Shown here: one piece after another, positions 26,526-34,695 of the stretch
How positions within the stretch are numbered: the stretch's first letter is position 1
Layout: each line of letters begins with the position of its first letter
Assembly (NCBI GenBank): GCA_910586015.1
Contig: CAJUGJ010000004.1
Coordinates: forward strand, 1-64,000
Source: an uncultured Lachnospiraceae bacterium
GTDB lineage: Bacteria; Bacillota; Clostridia; Lachnospirales; Lachnospiraceae
Direction: 5' to 3'
DNA: 64,000 nucleotides
Position numbers and translations under genes: made by a program
Notes under the pieces: model-generated
The model's database searches: none
Seen by the model: only the letters and a program-made list of their open reading frames with translations
What the model was told of the DNA's origin: nothing

Positions 26526-27449
26526 CTATTCAGATGTTGTTTTTGAAATTATCCAAAATGGGCCATTTGCCGCTGCCCATGTCTTAGCTTCCTCTATAAT
26601 GGTAGAAAGCTCCCATGTCTTATCTGTTCGATCCTGACTTGCAGGATCTGCTACTAAAACCTTTCCATCTTCTGTTAAACCTCTTAGTACAATAAAATGT
26701 CCACTTTGTGTAAACTGTCCCTTTCCCATCAGGGCAACCACAAACTTTCCATCTTCTAATGCTTTCTTTAATTTTGCAGAAGCTTGTGCTGTATTCTCCA
26801 CTCCCTCTGCTTGTAATCCAAAAGCTTTTGCTGCATCTGGAATCAGAGAATGAAGAGAACCACTCTTATCAAACCAATATCCATTATTCTTTGCCCATGT
26901 ACTCATTTGAACTGGATCAATACGAATATCTGTCAAACTAGAAATCACAATAGACATACAAGTTGGCCCACACGCATACTTTGCAATTGTATCTGTTCCA
27001 CCATAATACTTTTCTGCCCATCGCTCATCTATCTGTAAATAAAAGTATGTATCCAGCCCTCCATCTCCTGTTACCCAGTTTCCTTCTTGTGCTAATGGCA
27101 GTGTAGAAAGAAAAGCAGCTACACTTTCTGTTACATTTTCATAGGAAGTTGCGGGAATACTTCCTCCTGTTGGAGTTACTCCATTTGGATCGCTTATGTT
27201 TGGATCTGTTCCTGTTGGATTATTTTCATTTGAAGTATCTATATTTGGATCTGTTCCTGTCGGATTATTATTATCATCTGAGTCTGGAAATGCTATTTGA
27301 TCTACGATTTGATGCTCTTGCTGCATTGCAAAAGCCATCTTCTCTTCTTTTGCATTGGTTTCTTTCAGACGATTACATCCGGTCGTCATAAACAGCATTG
27401 TCATACATACTGCTAAAATACAAAATCTTTTACTTCTGCTTTTCTTCAT
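26526..27449 (-). CDS. Lipoprotein with C39-like cysteine peptidase domain
   Basis: A 307-residue exported protein. The lipobox MTTGC near residue 25 marks a lipid-anchored protein. A low-complexity linker repeats NNPTGTDPNI twice. The C-terminal ~190 residues fit peptidase_C39_2: catalytic Cys in YACGPTCMSIV, His in SGHFIVLRG, Asp in LVADPAS. Such domains cut peptides or act as wall/peptide hydrolases. Start at 27449 follows AGGTTAAAA; the ATG four codons earlier belongs to that site. It lies 12 bases after the clpX-like gene, so they are probably one transcript. Substrate unknown. Confidence 0.87.
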   Translation of the reverse strand: MKKSRSKRFCILAVCMTMLFMTTGCNRLKETNAKEEKMAFAMQQEHQIVDQIAFPDSDDNNNPTGTDPNIDTSNENNPTGTDPNISDPNGVTPTGGSIPATSYENVTESVAAFLSTLPLAQEGNWVTGDGGLDTYFYLQIDERWAEKYYGGTDTIAKYACGPTCMSIVISSLTDIRIDPVQMSTWAKNNGYWFDKSGSLHSLIPDAAKAFGLQAEGVENTAQASAKLKKALEDGKFVVALMGKGQFTQSGHFIVLRGLTEDGKVLVADPASQDRTDKTWELSTIIEEAKTWAAANGPFWIISKTTSE

Positions 27450-27461
27450 TTTTAACCTCAT

Positions 27462-28874
27462 CTATCCTTCCATTCCAGCAGTAGTTCCAATGCGGGGAAT
27501 TCCTGCTGTTTTCCTTATTTCAATTACTGGTCCTCCTTTATGTTCCAAATAGTCTTTTGTAATAGTTACTCTTCCAATGTTTTCGTCTTTTGGAATCTCA
27601 TACATAATATCTAACATAAATTCTTCAATAATTGCTCTTAATGCTCTAGCACCCATCTTCTTTTCTAACGCCTTTTCTGCAATTACCTCTAAAGCATCAT
27701 CATCAAATAATAATTCTACTTCATCCATCTCTAACAATCTCTTATACTGCTTTAAAATTGCATTTTTCGGTTTACACAAAATATCAATCAGCATTTCTTT
27801 TGTGAGTCCTTGTAGTGTAAAAACAATTGGAAGTCTACCTAAAAATTCTGGTATCATTCCAAATTCTCTTAAATCATCTACTGTAACATATTGAAGCAGA
27901 TTCTTTTCATTGTCATATTTGTCTTTTAGATCTGCAAAAAAACCCATAGACGACTTTTTATTTAGTCTGGTCTTTATAATATTTTCTAAATCTGGAAATG
28001 CTCCTCCACAGATAAATAAAATATCCTTTGTATTTACTGTAGTCAAAGGAACCATTGCATTTTTATTGGTAGCTCCTACTGGAACTTCTACTTCACTTCC
28101 CTCTAAGAGCTTGAGTAATCCCTGCTGAACAGATTCTCCACTCACATCTCTGCTATTGGTATTTCTTTTTTTTGCTATCTTATCAATCTCATCAATAAAG
28201 ATAATTCCATGTTCTGCTTTTTCTACATCATTATCCGCCGCTGCCAACAATTTGGAAATTACGCTTTCTACATCATCTCCAATATATCCTGCTTCTGTTA
28301 GCGAGGTTGCATCTGTAATTGCAAGTGGAACATTTAATAGCTTTGCCAAGGTTCGTACTAGATATGTTTTTCCACATCCTGTTGGACCAATCATAAGCAT
28401 ATTTGACTTTTCAATTTCTACGGATTCCTTTGATGAATTTTCTTCTGACATAACACGTTTATAATGATTATAAACCGCAACTGAGATTACTTTTTTAGCA
28501 TAATCCTGTCCAATAATAAATTCATCTAATTCCCCTTTGATGATATGAGGTGCAGGTATCTTTTTAATATCTAATTTCCCCTGTACATCTTTTGCTTCTT
28601 TTGTTGCCTCTTTTGGCTGCTTTTTCTTTACTTTTTGATTTTGGTAATCTTGCGAAGGAAACATAAAATTAAGCATTGCTGGATTCATTGGCATCTCAAA
28701 TGAAGAATTTGTTCCGTTTTTATTGATCATATCAAAAGTTTTTTGCATACAATCTTGACAGATACTAATATTATTTGGGATATGGATCATCTTTCCTGCT
28801 TTGCTCTCTGGTCGTTTACATAAATAACAGATTTCTTCGTATTTTTTTTCTTCTCTATCCTTTTCCTCACTCAT
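27462..28874 (-). CDS. Divergent ClpX-like AAA+ unfoldase (second ClpX)
   Basis: A 470-residue hexameric AAA+ ATPase of the ClpX family, distinct from the clpX at 57674. It has a CxxC...CxxC zinc finger (CYLCKR then CQDC), Walker A GPTGCGKTY, Walker B IIFIDEIDKI and pore loop GYIG (true ClpX has GYVG). The ClpP-docking loop reads SSMGF instead of SIGF. The RKH loop that recognises ssrA-type tags is missing: the equivalent segment reads GATNKNAMV. It may therefore feed different proteins to ClpP. The start at 28874 follows GAGGAGAAAA. Neighbours are a C39 lipoprotein, an S8 protease and a sugar transferase. Function inferred. Confidence 0.88.
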   Translation of the reverse strand: MSEEKDREEKKYEEICYLCKRPESKAGKMIHIPNNISICQDCMQKTFDMINKNGTNSSFEMPMNPAMLNFMFPSQDYQNQKVKKKQPKEATKEAKDVQGKLDIKKIPAPHIIKGELDEFIIGQDYAKKVISVAVYNHYKRVMSEENSSKESVEIEKSNMLMIGPTGCGKTYLVRTLAKLLNVPLAITDATSLTEAGYIGDDVESVISKLLAAADNDVEKAEHGIIFIDEIDKIAKKRNTNSRDVSGESVQQGLLKLLEGSEVEVPVGATNKNAMVPLTTVNTKDILFICGGAFPDLENIIKTRLNKKSSMGFFADLKDKYDNEKNLLQYVTVDDLREFGMIPEFLGRLPIVFTLQGLTKEMLIDILCKPKNAILKQYKRLLEMDEVELLFDDDALEVIAEKALEKKMGARALRAIIEEFMLDIMYEIPKDENIGRVTITKDYLEHKGGPVIEIRKTAGIPRIGTTAGMEG

Positions 28875-28961
28875 TTTTCTCCTCATTTCTGTGTGACTCT
28901 TTATTTGTAAAATAATATATATCTCAAGTCTGTGGATATCACACAGACACAAACTTGTATT

Positions 28962-30380
28962 TTAATATGCGTTTTTATTGATAAATCCTTTGAATATGGT
29001 CAAAAACAGTATTTTCATATCTAATCCAATTGTCCAATTTTCAATATAATACAGGTCACAATCAATTCTTTTTCGAATTGAAGTATCTCCTCTATAACCG
29101 TTGACTTGTGCCCACCCTGTCATTCCTGGTCGTACCTGATGCTTTATCATATAACGTGGCACTTCTTCTTTAAACTTCTCTACAAAAAACGGGCGTTCTG
29201 GTCTTGGGCCAATTAAACTCATATTTCCAATTAAAACATTAAATAATTGAGGAAGTTCATCAATACTTGTCTGTCTAATAATTCTCCCAATCTTTGTCAC
29301 CCTTGGATCATGTTTTGTTGTCCATGCACTTTTTTCCTTTCCTTCACTTTGTACTTCCATAGAACGAAATTTATACATTTTAAATTCTTTATTGTGTAAT
29401 CCCACCCGAATCTGAGAAAAAATGATAGGTCCTGGCGAGGTTGCCTTAATAATAATGGCTACAATTAACATAGGAATTGCAGCAATCATTAAACAAATTA
29501 CTGCCCCTAAAACATCCATACATCGCTTTAAAAAACGGTTGAATAAATTACTTAATGGAACATTTCGAATATTAATTACAGGAAGCCCGTCCATATCTTC
29601 CATAACCGGAATCGTTGGTATAATTTCATGATAATCAGGAATCAGTTTTGTATGGACACCTGATTTTTCACAGATACCAACCAAGTGTTTTAATTTTGAA
29701 TATTCATCAATACTAAGGGTTATCGCAATTTCATCAAAATCATTTTTATCTAAAAAAGTCTGTAACTCTGCTGTTGTACCTACAACAGATACTTTTTTAT
29801 ATCGAGTTCCTAAAACCATTGTATCATCCAAAATACCATAAATATGATATCCCCACTCTGGATTTGTCATAATACGATCAATATATCCTTCTGCTGTATA
29901 ACTATATCCTATCATTAAAATATGTTTTTGATTTAATCCTTTTCGTCGAAAATGTCCTAAAACTCCTGAAATAATTTCTCTATAAACTGTTTCTGCTAAA
30001 AAGTTTGTAGAAAAAAATATTCCTAAAAATCCTCTTGATATATCTATTTCCTTTGTCCAGAATAAATACGCTATATAAATTAAAATACTTAACATGCCTC
30101 CGGTAAAGAGTAAAAACATCTCTTTTTGTCTGCTACTTCTTGCTCGCTGTTTATATACACCACAGATTGAAAAAGATACTAAAAATGCCGGAATCATTGC
30201 CCATAGATACTTAATATACACAAAGAAAGGATAATATCTTTCATTTTCTCCCAGTTGAAACATGGAATATTTCTGCAAAACAAAAAAACGTAAATAATAC
30301 GAACCACTATAACATATAACAATAAGAAAAAGATCTAAAAACATATAGAGTCGGTTGATCAATTTTTCATTTTTTCTCAT
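28962..30380 (-). CDS. Polyprenyl-phosphate sugar-1-phosphate transferase (WcaJ/WbaP type)
   Basis: A 472-residue membrane enzyme. Four N-terminal helices are followed by a CoA-binding-like fold (about 145-240), a fifth helix and the C-terminal transferase domain (from LFNRFLKRCMDVLG). Catalytic motifs include KFRSM, TSIDELPQLFNV and GPRPERPFF. It moves a sugar-1-phosphate from a nucleotide sugar to undecaprenyl phosphate, starting exopolysaccharide or capsule units. The sugar cannot be told. It has its own promoter at 30411-30439. No other polysaccharide genes are adjacent, so it may serve a locus elsewhere. Confidence 0.93.
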   Translation of the reverse strand: MRKNEKLINRLYMFLDLFLIVICYSGSYYLRFFVLQKYSMFQLGENERYYPFFVYIKYLWAMIPAFLVSFSICGVYKQRARSSRQKEMFLLFTGGMLSILIYIAYLFWTKEIDISRGFLGIFFSTNFLAETVYREIISGVLGHFRRKGLNQKHILMIGYSYTAEGYIDRIMTNPEWGYHIYGILDDTMVLGTRYKKVSVVGTTAELQTFLDKNDFDEIAITLSIDEYSKLKHLVGICEKSGVHTKLIPDYHEIIPTIPVMEDMDGLPVINIRNVPLSNLFNRFLKRCMDVLGAVICLMIAAIPMLIVAIIIKATSPGPIIFSQIRVGLHNKEFKMYKFRSMEVQSEGKEKSAWTTKHDPRVTKIGRIIRQTSIDELPQLFNVLIGNMSLIGPRPERPFFVEKFKEEVPRYMIKHQVRPGMTGWAQVNGYRGDTSIRKRIDCDLYYIENWTIGLDMKILFLTIFKGFINKNAY

Positions 30381-30683
30381 ATCGTAAAACCTCTCTTTAC
30401 GACTTTATTTATCATACCTTATTTTAAAATAATACACAATTAGCAATTTCTTAATTTTTTCATAAATTCTTTGTAGTATATCATCAAAAATCTACAATTA
30501 CGAAAATTTTAAATAATTTTTCACAGACTTATCACAATCACTTGATACACTGATTTTCAGAAACAAGAAAAGCACTTAACAAGATTATATCCAAATCTTT
30601 CAATTATGCAAGTATAAAATTTAAAAATTACATTTCTTGCAAACAATATGGTATAAATTGGAATATAGAAAGGAGCATTTTTT
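30381..30683. other. Divergent intergenic region
   Basis: It separates the minus-strand sugar transferase and plus-strand htrA. It holds the minus-strand promoter at 30411-30439. For htrA I see GTATAAA near 30650 but no good -35. No gene or RNA was recognised. Confidence 0.45.
30411..30439 (-). promoter_or_regulatory. Promoter of the sugar transferase gene
   Basis: TTGTGT (30434-30439), 17-base spacer, TATGAT (30411-30416) on the minus strand, about 30 bases before the 30380 start. Confidence 0.6.
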
Positions 30684-32303
30684 ATGTCAGATGAAACAAA
30701 AAATGGTTATACATTTTGGGAAGAACAGGCATCGAATTCTTCTTCGGAACAATCTTCAATACAACCTCAAACAACAACTCAGGAGTTGACACCAACAACT
30801 ATTACCTCTGTTCCAAAAGAAGACTTTTCCGAGCAGCAGTCACAAGACGCTTGGGATAATCCAAATGGATATCAACAGACCTACACAGGATATTCTAATG
30901 GGGCAATTCCTGTAGAACCTCCAAAGAAAAAGAAAAAAGGTTCTAAAAAGTTCTTAGCGTTTGTTGGGAAAGCAGCACTATTTGGATTTGTAGCTGGAGG
31001 CGTATTTTTAGGATTTAATAAAATTTACTATCATTTTAACCCAAATGCTTTACCATCTTTACAGCAATCTAATATAGAATATGGAAATGATTCTTTACAG
31101 ATACCAAACCAAAATACTACTCTTTCTGTTACAAAGGTGATGAAAGATGTGGATACCTCTTATACCGACGTTTCGGCTATTGTAGAAAAAACGCTTCCTG
31201 CCACTGTTTCCATCACAAGTAAATTTGTAAGCAATAATTATTTTTATGGCTCTTATACACAAGAAGGAGGTGGCTCAGGTATTATTATTGGAGAAAATGA
31301 CAAAGAATATCTAATTGCCACAAATGATCATGTGGTAGACAAAGCTTCCTCCATTTCTGTATCTTTTATTGATACAACATCAGCCGAAGCCTATATTAAA
31401 GGCTCTGATCCTTCTTCTGATTTAGCTGTCATTGCAGTGAAAAAATCTGACTTATCTCAAAAAACAAAAGATAGTATCATTATAGCTACTCTTGGTAACT
31501 CAGATGATGTAAAGGTTGGAAATATGGTTATTGCTATTGGTAATGCTTTAGGTAATGGCCAAAGTACAACGGTTGGTTGGATCAGTGCAAAAGACCGTGA
31601 GATTAAAAATAGTGATACTGGTACTACTTTGACTGTTTTACAGACAGATGCAGCAATTAATCCCGGAAATAGTGGTGGTGCATTACTCAATATCAAAGGA
31701 GAAGTAATTGGAATTAACTCTGCTAAAATTTCTGGAACAAAGGTAGAAGGTATTGGATATGCTATCCCTATTTCCAAAGCACTTCCTATTGTAAGTGATC
31801 TTATGACTCGTGAAATTTTAACCGATGATGAAAAGGGATATCTTGGAATCAGACTTTCTGATGTAGATATTACTACTGAAATTGCTTCTGCCTATAACTG
31901 GCCAATGGGTGTATATGTAAAAGATGTATTAGAAGATGGTGCTGCCGAAAAAGGTGGTTTAATTGCTGGTGATATTATCACTGCTGTAAATGGTTCTTCT
32001 ATTACAACTAGAGCACAGCTTCAAAAAACAATTAATTCCTATCGATATGGAACAACTGTTACTATTACGTATTCCCGTTTTGAAAATGGTTCTTATCAAG
32101 AACATACTACAGATGTCATATTAAGTCAGGCAACTGTATTAAATAATGATTCTAGTAAAACCGACTCTAATAATTCCGACAGACCAAACGATTCGGTTAA
32201 ACCTGAGCCAACTAAACTTCCGGACAATTCTATGCCAGAGGACAATAATAAAAATTCAATCGAGGACTTCTTTGAAGATTTCTTTGGAAACTTTGGATTT
32301 TAG
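30684..32303 (+). CDS. htrA: HtrA-type membrane-anchored serine protease with PDZ domain
   Basis: A 539-residue protease/chaperone. A long polar N-terminus rich in Ser, Gln and Thr (about 1-90) faces the cytoplasm, then a lysine-rich stop and one membrane helix (about 93-113). The trypsin-like domain carries the full triad: H216 (ATNDHVV), D246 (SSDLAVIAV) and S330 (NPGNSGGA). A PDZ domain follows (about 385-480), then a Ser/Asn/Asp-rich tail ending in an acidic EDFFEDFFG. HtrA degrades misfolded exported proteins at the membrane. Start has AAAGGAGC upstream. It is monocistronic, ending at the bidirectional terminator 32317-32360. Confidence 0.95.
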   Translation: MSDETKNGYTFWEEQASNSSSEQSSIQPQTTTQELTPTTITSVPKEDFSEQQSQDAWDNPNGYQQTYTGYSNGAIPVEPPKKKKKGSKKFLAFVGKAALFGFVAGGVFLGFNKIYYHFNPNALPSLQQSNIEYGNDSLQIPNQNTTLSVTKVMKDVDTSYTDVSAIVEKTLPATVSITSKFVSNNYFYGSYTQEGGGSGIIIGENDKEYLIATNDHVVDKASSISVSFIDTTSAEAYIKGSDPSSDLAVIAVKKSDLSQKTKDSIIIATLGNSDDVKVGNMVIAIGNALGNGQSTTVGWISAKDREIKNSDTGTTLTVLQTDAAINPGNSGGALLNIKGEVIGINSAKISGTKVEGIGYAIPISKALPIVSDLMTREILTDDEKGYLGIRLSDVDITTEIASAYNWPMGVYVKDVLEDGAAEKGGLIAGDIITAVNGSSITTRAQLQKTINSYRYGTTVTITYSRFENGSYQEHTTDVILSQATVLNNDSSKTDSNNSDRPNDSVKPEPTKLPDNSMPEDNNKNSIEDFFEDFFGNFGF

Positions 32304-32316
32304 TATAAATTAATAT

Positions 32317-32360
32317 AAAAAAGAGTGGAACATTTTCATAATTGTTCCACTCTCTTTTTA
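32317..32360. terminator. Bidirectional terminator between htrA and rplT
   Basis: AAAAAAGAGTGGAACA pairs with TGTTCCACTC followed by a T-rich tail. It serves both convergent transcripts. Confidence 0.9.
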
Positions 32361-32361
32361 T

Positions 32362-32718
32362 TTATGCAGTTTTTGTTTTTGCAAGTTCTACTAATGCACT
32401 AAATCCTTCTGGATCACTGATCGCCATATCAGAAAGCATCTTTCTGTTTACTGTCACATCTGCTAATTTTAATCCATACATCAACTTTGAATAAGAAATT
32501 CCATTTAATCTTGCTGCTGCATTGATTCTTGCGATCCAAAGTTGTCTAAATTGTCTTTTTCTTTCTTTACGTCCCTTATAAGCAGAAGTTAATGCACGCA
32601 TTACAGACTGCTTTGCAACTCGATATTGCTTACTTCTCGCACCACGATAACCTTTTGCGAGTTTTAATATTCTATTATGTTTCTTTCTTGCGTTTAAGCC
32701 GCCTTTTATTCTTGCCAT
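32362..32718 (-). CDS. rplT: Ribosomal protein L20
   Basis: The 118-residue basic protein is an early 50S assembly protein binding 23S rRNA. Family marks: [33 protein letters not shown] and [20 protein letters not shown]. The last gene of infC-rpmI-rplT, 27 bases after rpmI. L20 is the usual repressor of this operon through the infC leader (33540-33695). Confidence 0.98.
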   Translation of the reverse strand: MARIKGGLNARKKHNRILKLAKGYRGARSKQYRVAKQSVMRALTSAYKGRKERKRQFRQLWIARINAAARLNGISYSKLMYGLKLADVTVNRKMLSDMAISDPEGFSALVELAKTKTA

Positions 32719-32745
32719 TGTTTACGTCCTCCTTCTTACCGAAAA

Positions 32746-32943
32746 TTAAAGATATGGTAAAATCTTCTTCATATTTTTCTCATTTGTCTTATCCATCATA
32801 GTCGATTTTCTTAAATTTCTCTTTGTCTTTGTGGATTTCTTAGTCAAAATATGCTGTTTTCCTGCTTTCATTCTCTTTAATTTACCTGTACCGGTCTTTG
32901 AAAAACGTTTTGCTGCTGCTTTGTTTGTCTTTAACTTCGGCAT
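32746..32943 (-). CDS. rpmI: Ribosomal protein L35
   Basis: A 65-residue very basic 50S protein: [20 protein letters not shown] is diagnostic, followed by [15 protein letters not shown] and ending MKKILPY. It lies between infC and rplT in the standard order with a GGAGGA site. Expression is expected to follow L20-mediated control of the operon. Confidence 0.97.
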   Translation of the reverse strand: MPKLKTNKAAAKRFSKTGTGKLKRMKAGKQHILTKKSTKTKRNLRKSTMMDKTNEKNMKKILPYL

Positions 32944-33015
32944 GATACTTCCTCCTTAAATCTTCCTACTAAAATCTTTCCTGTGCATTGCCGGATTCTA
33001 TCTTGTATTATGTTT

Positions 33016-33522
33016 TTATCTTTTTTCAGTCAGAAACATAATCATGTTTCTTCCTTCTAATTTAGCTGGCTTCTCGATAACTGCAATGTCCTCAATCTTT
33101 TTAAAAAAATCATCCAGAATCCGCTTACTTGCCTGCATATGAGCCATTTCTCTTCCACGGAATCTAAGAGCAACTTTAACCTTATCTCCCTTGGTGATGA
33201 ACTTTCTCGCCTGATTTGCCTTCGTATTCAAGTCATTATCATCGATATTAGGAGATAAACGTACCTCTTTGACCTCAGTAATCTTTTGTTTTTTCTTTGC
33301 TTCTTTTTCCTTTCTAGTCAACTCATATCGATACTTTCCATAATCAATAATCTTGCATACTGGCGGTTTTGCCGTTGGTGCAATCTTTACTAAATCCAGA
33401 TTTGCATCTTGTGCCAGCTTTAAGGCATCTCTTGTTGCCATAACGCCTAGTTGCTGTCCGTCTTCCCCGATCAAGCGAACTTCTTTGTCTCTGATCTGCT
33501 CATTAATCATTAACTCGCTAAT
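33016..33522 (-). CDS. infC: Translation initiation factor IF-3, AUU start
   Basis: IF-3 binds the 30S subunit and checks the start codon. The 168-residue protein has [32 protein letters not shown], the [13 protein letters not shown] linker strand and a C-terminal domain ending [15 protein letters not shown] at 33532-33537 lies nine bases before an ATT codon at 33520-33522, giving (M)SELMINEQ. The first in-frame ATG is 12 bases further, too far from the ribosome site, and a longer frame runs through the regulatory leader. ATT is the known infC start in several bacteria, allowing IF-3 to control its own translation. First gene of infC-rpmI-rplT. Confidence 0.95.
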   Translation of the reverse strand: MSELMINEQIRDKEVRLIGEDGQQLGVMATRDALKLAQDANLDLVKIAPTAKPPVCKIIDYGKYRYELTRKEKEAKKKQKITEVKEVRLSPNIDDNDLNTKANQARKFITKGDKVKVALRFRGREMAHMQASKRILDDFFKKIEDIAVIEKPAKLEGRNMIMFLTEKR

Positions 33523-33539
33523 AGTTGCTACACCTCCAT

Positions 33540-33695
33540 AGGTTATTATAATAAAATAAGGTGAACAGCATAAGCTATCCACCTTCTGATTGCGTATAAA
33601 AAAATATCAGAAACCCTTTTACTATGACAAACATCATGCTGAGGGTGAGAGTGGATACTCTGCTTTGTAAATGTGATTTTAAATCACAGCTTATT
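33540..33695 (-). promoter_or_regulatory. L20-type leader of the infC-rpmI-rplT operon
   Basis: The ~160-base leader folds into long-range pairs: TATCCAC near the 5' part with GTGGATA near the 3' part, plus a hairpin TTTCTGAT/ATCAGAA between them around a T-rich loop. Another perfect small hairpin (GTGATTTTAAATCAC) lies at 33674-33688. This layout fits the Firmicutes L20 leader (Rfam type), an rRNA mimic bound by L20. The match is by eye. Confidence 0.75.
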
Positions 33696-33696
33696 T

Positions 33697-33725
33697 ATTC
33701 TAGCATAGAGAAAATAAAAAGTCAA
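33697..33725 (-). promoter_or_regulatory. Promoter of the infC operon
   Basis: TTGACT (33720-33725), 17-base spacer, TAGAAT (33697-33702) on the minus strand, giving a leader of about 170 bases. Confidence 0.8.
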
Positions 33726-33823
33726 TAAATATTTATTTTTTTTCTATACAAACTTCTATCTCTTATGGTATACTATTCCTATTATTGTCGTAATCTAAAA
33801 TAAGAGAATGGGAGCATAAAAGT

Positions 33824-34690
33824 ATGTTATTATCTATTATTCGTTTAATACAGACCTTTTCAAGAAAATTAAGAGATGATTTTATTAATGCTTTTTCTGC
33901 ACAAGCAGCTTTTTTTGTAATCATCTCTGCATTTCCTTTTTTAATGTTTTTATTGACATTACTTAAATATGTTCCTGTAACAGATGTTGTATTAGCTGAC
34001 CTTTGTATGCAGGTCTTTCCAGAAACGATTAATGATCTAATTGTGAGTATTATTAATGAAACAAAAGCTGCCACTAGTGGAACCTTGATTTCTATTACTG
34101 TAATTGCTGCTCTTTGGTCTTCCTCTAAAGGATTTTTAGCTATTGTCCGTGGATTAAACTCTGTATATAATCATAAAGAAACTAGAAATTATTTTGTTTT
34201 ACGTTTTTGGTCTGCGATTTATACAGTTGGATTTGCAATCTTAATTATTGCTCTTTTGATAGTTTTTGTTTTTGGAAATAAATTGACCCTTTTCTTTACT
34301 AAAAAATTTCCAATCCTTACAGAGTTTGCTTTGTTAATTATAAGTTTAAGAACTGTTGTGGGTTTTTGTGTGTTGTTACTTTTCTTTTTATTAATTTATA
34401 TTATACTTCCAAATCGAAAATCTACTATTTTTTCGGAATTACCCGGAGCAATTCTTACAAGTGCTGGATGGATGGGCTTTTCTTATCTTTACTCTTATTA
34501 TATCGATAATATGGGAAATTACTCAAGTACATATGGCAGTTTAGCCGCTGTCGTGCTTTGTATGTTGTGGTTATATGCTTGTATGTATATGATGTTTATT
34601 GGTGCAGAAGTCAATGCCGTTTTTTCTAACCCTATTGTAAAAGACGCCTTTCATAAATTATTGCATAGCCGGAAAGACAAAAGATCTTAA
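33824..34690 (+). CDS. YihY/BrkB-family inner membrane protein
   Basis: A 288-residue protein with about six membrane helices. Family marks: FINAFSAQAAFFVIISAFPFL near the N-terminus, WSSSKGFLAIVRGLNSVYN, ILPNRKS and the last helix with CMLWLYACMYMMFIGAEVNAVF. YihY proteins were once called RNase BN; that activity belongs to another protein, and the real role is unknown. Start has GGGAG upstream. It is a lone plus-strand gene, convergent with the SpoIID-like gene, ending only six bases before the latter's stop. Confidence 0.92.
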   Translation: MLLSIIRLIQTFSRKLRDDFINAFSAQAAFFVIISAFPFLMFLLTLLKYVPVTDVVLADLCMQVFPETINDLIVSIINETKAATSGTLISITVIAALWSSSKGFLAIVRGLNSVYNHKETRNYFVLRFWSAIYTVGFAILIIALLIVFVFGNKLTLFFTKKFPILTEFALLIISLRTVVGFCVLLLFFLLIYIILPNRKSTIFSELPGAILTSAGWMGFSYLYSYYIDNMGNYSSTYGSLAAVVLCMLWLYACMYMMFIGAEVNAVFSNPIVKDAFHKLLHSRKDKRS

Positions 34691-34695
34691 CTTTT

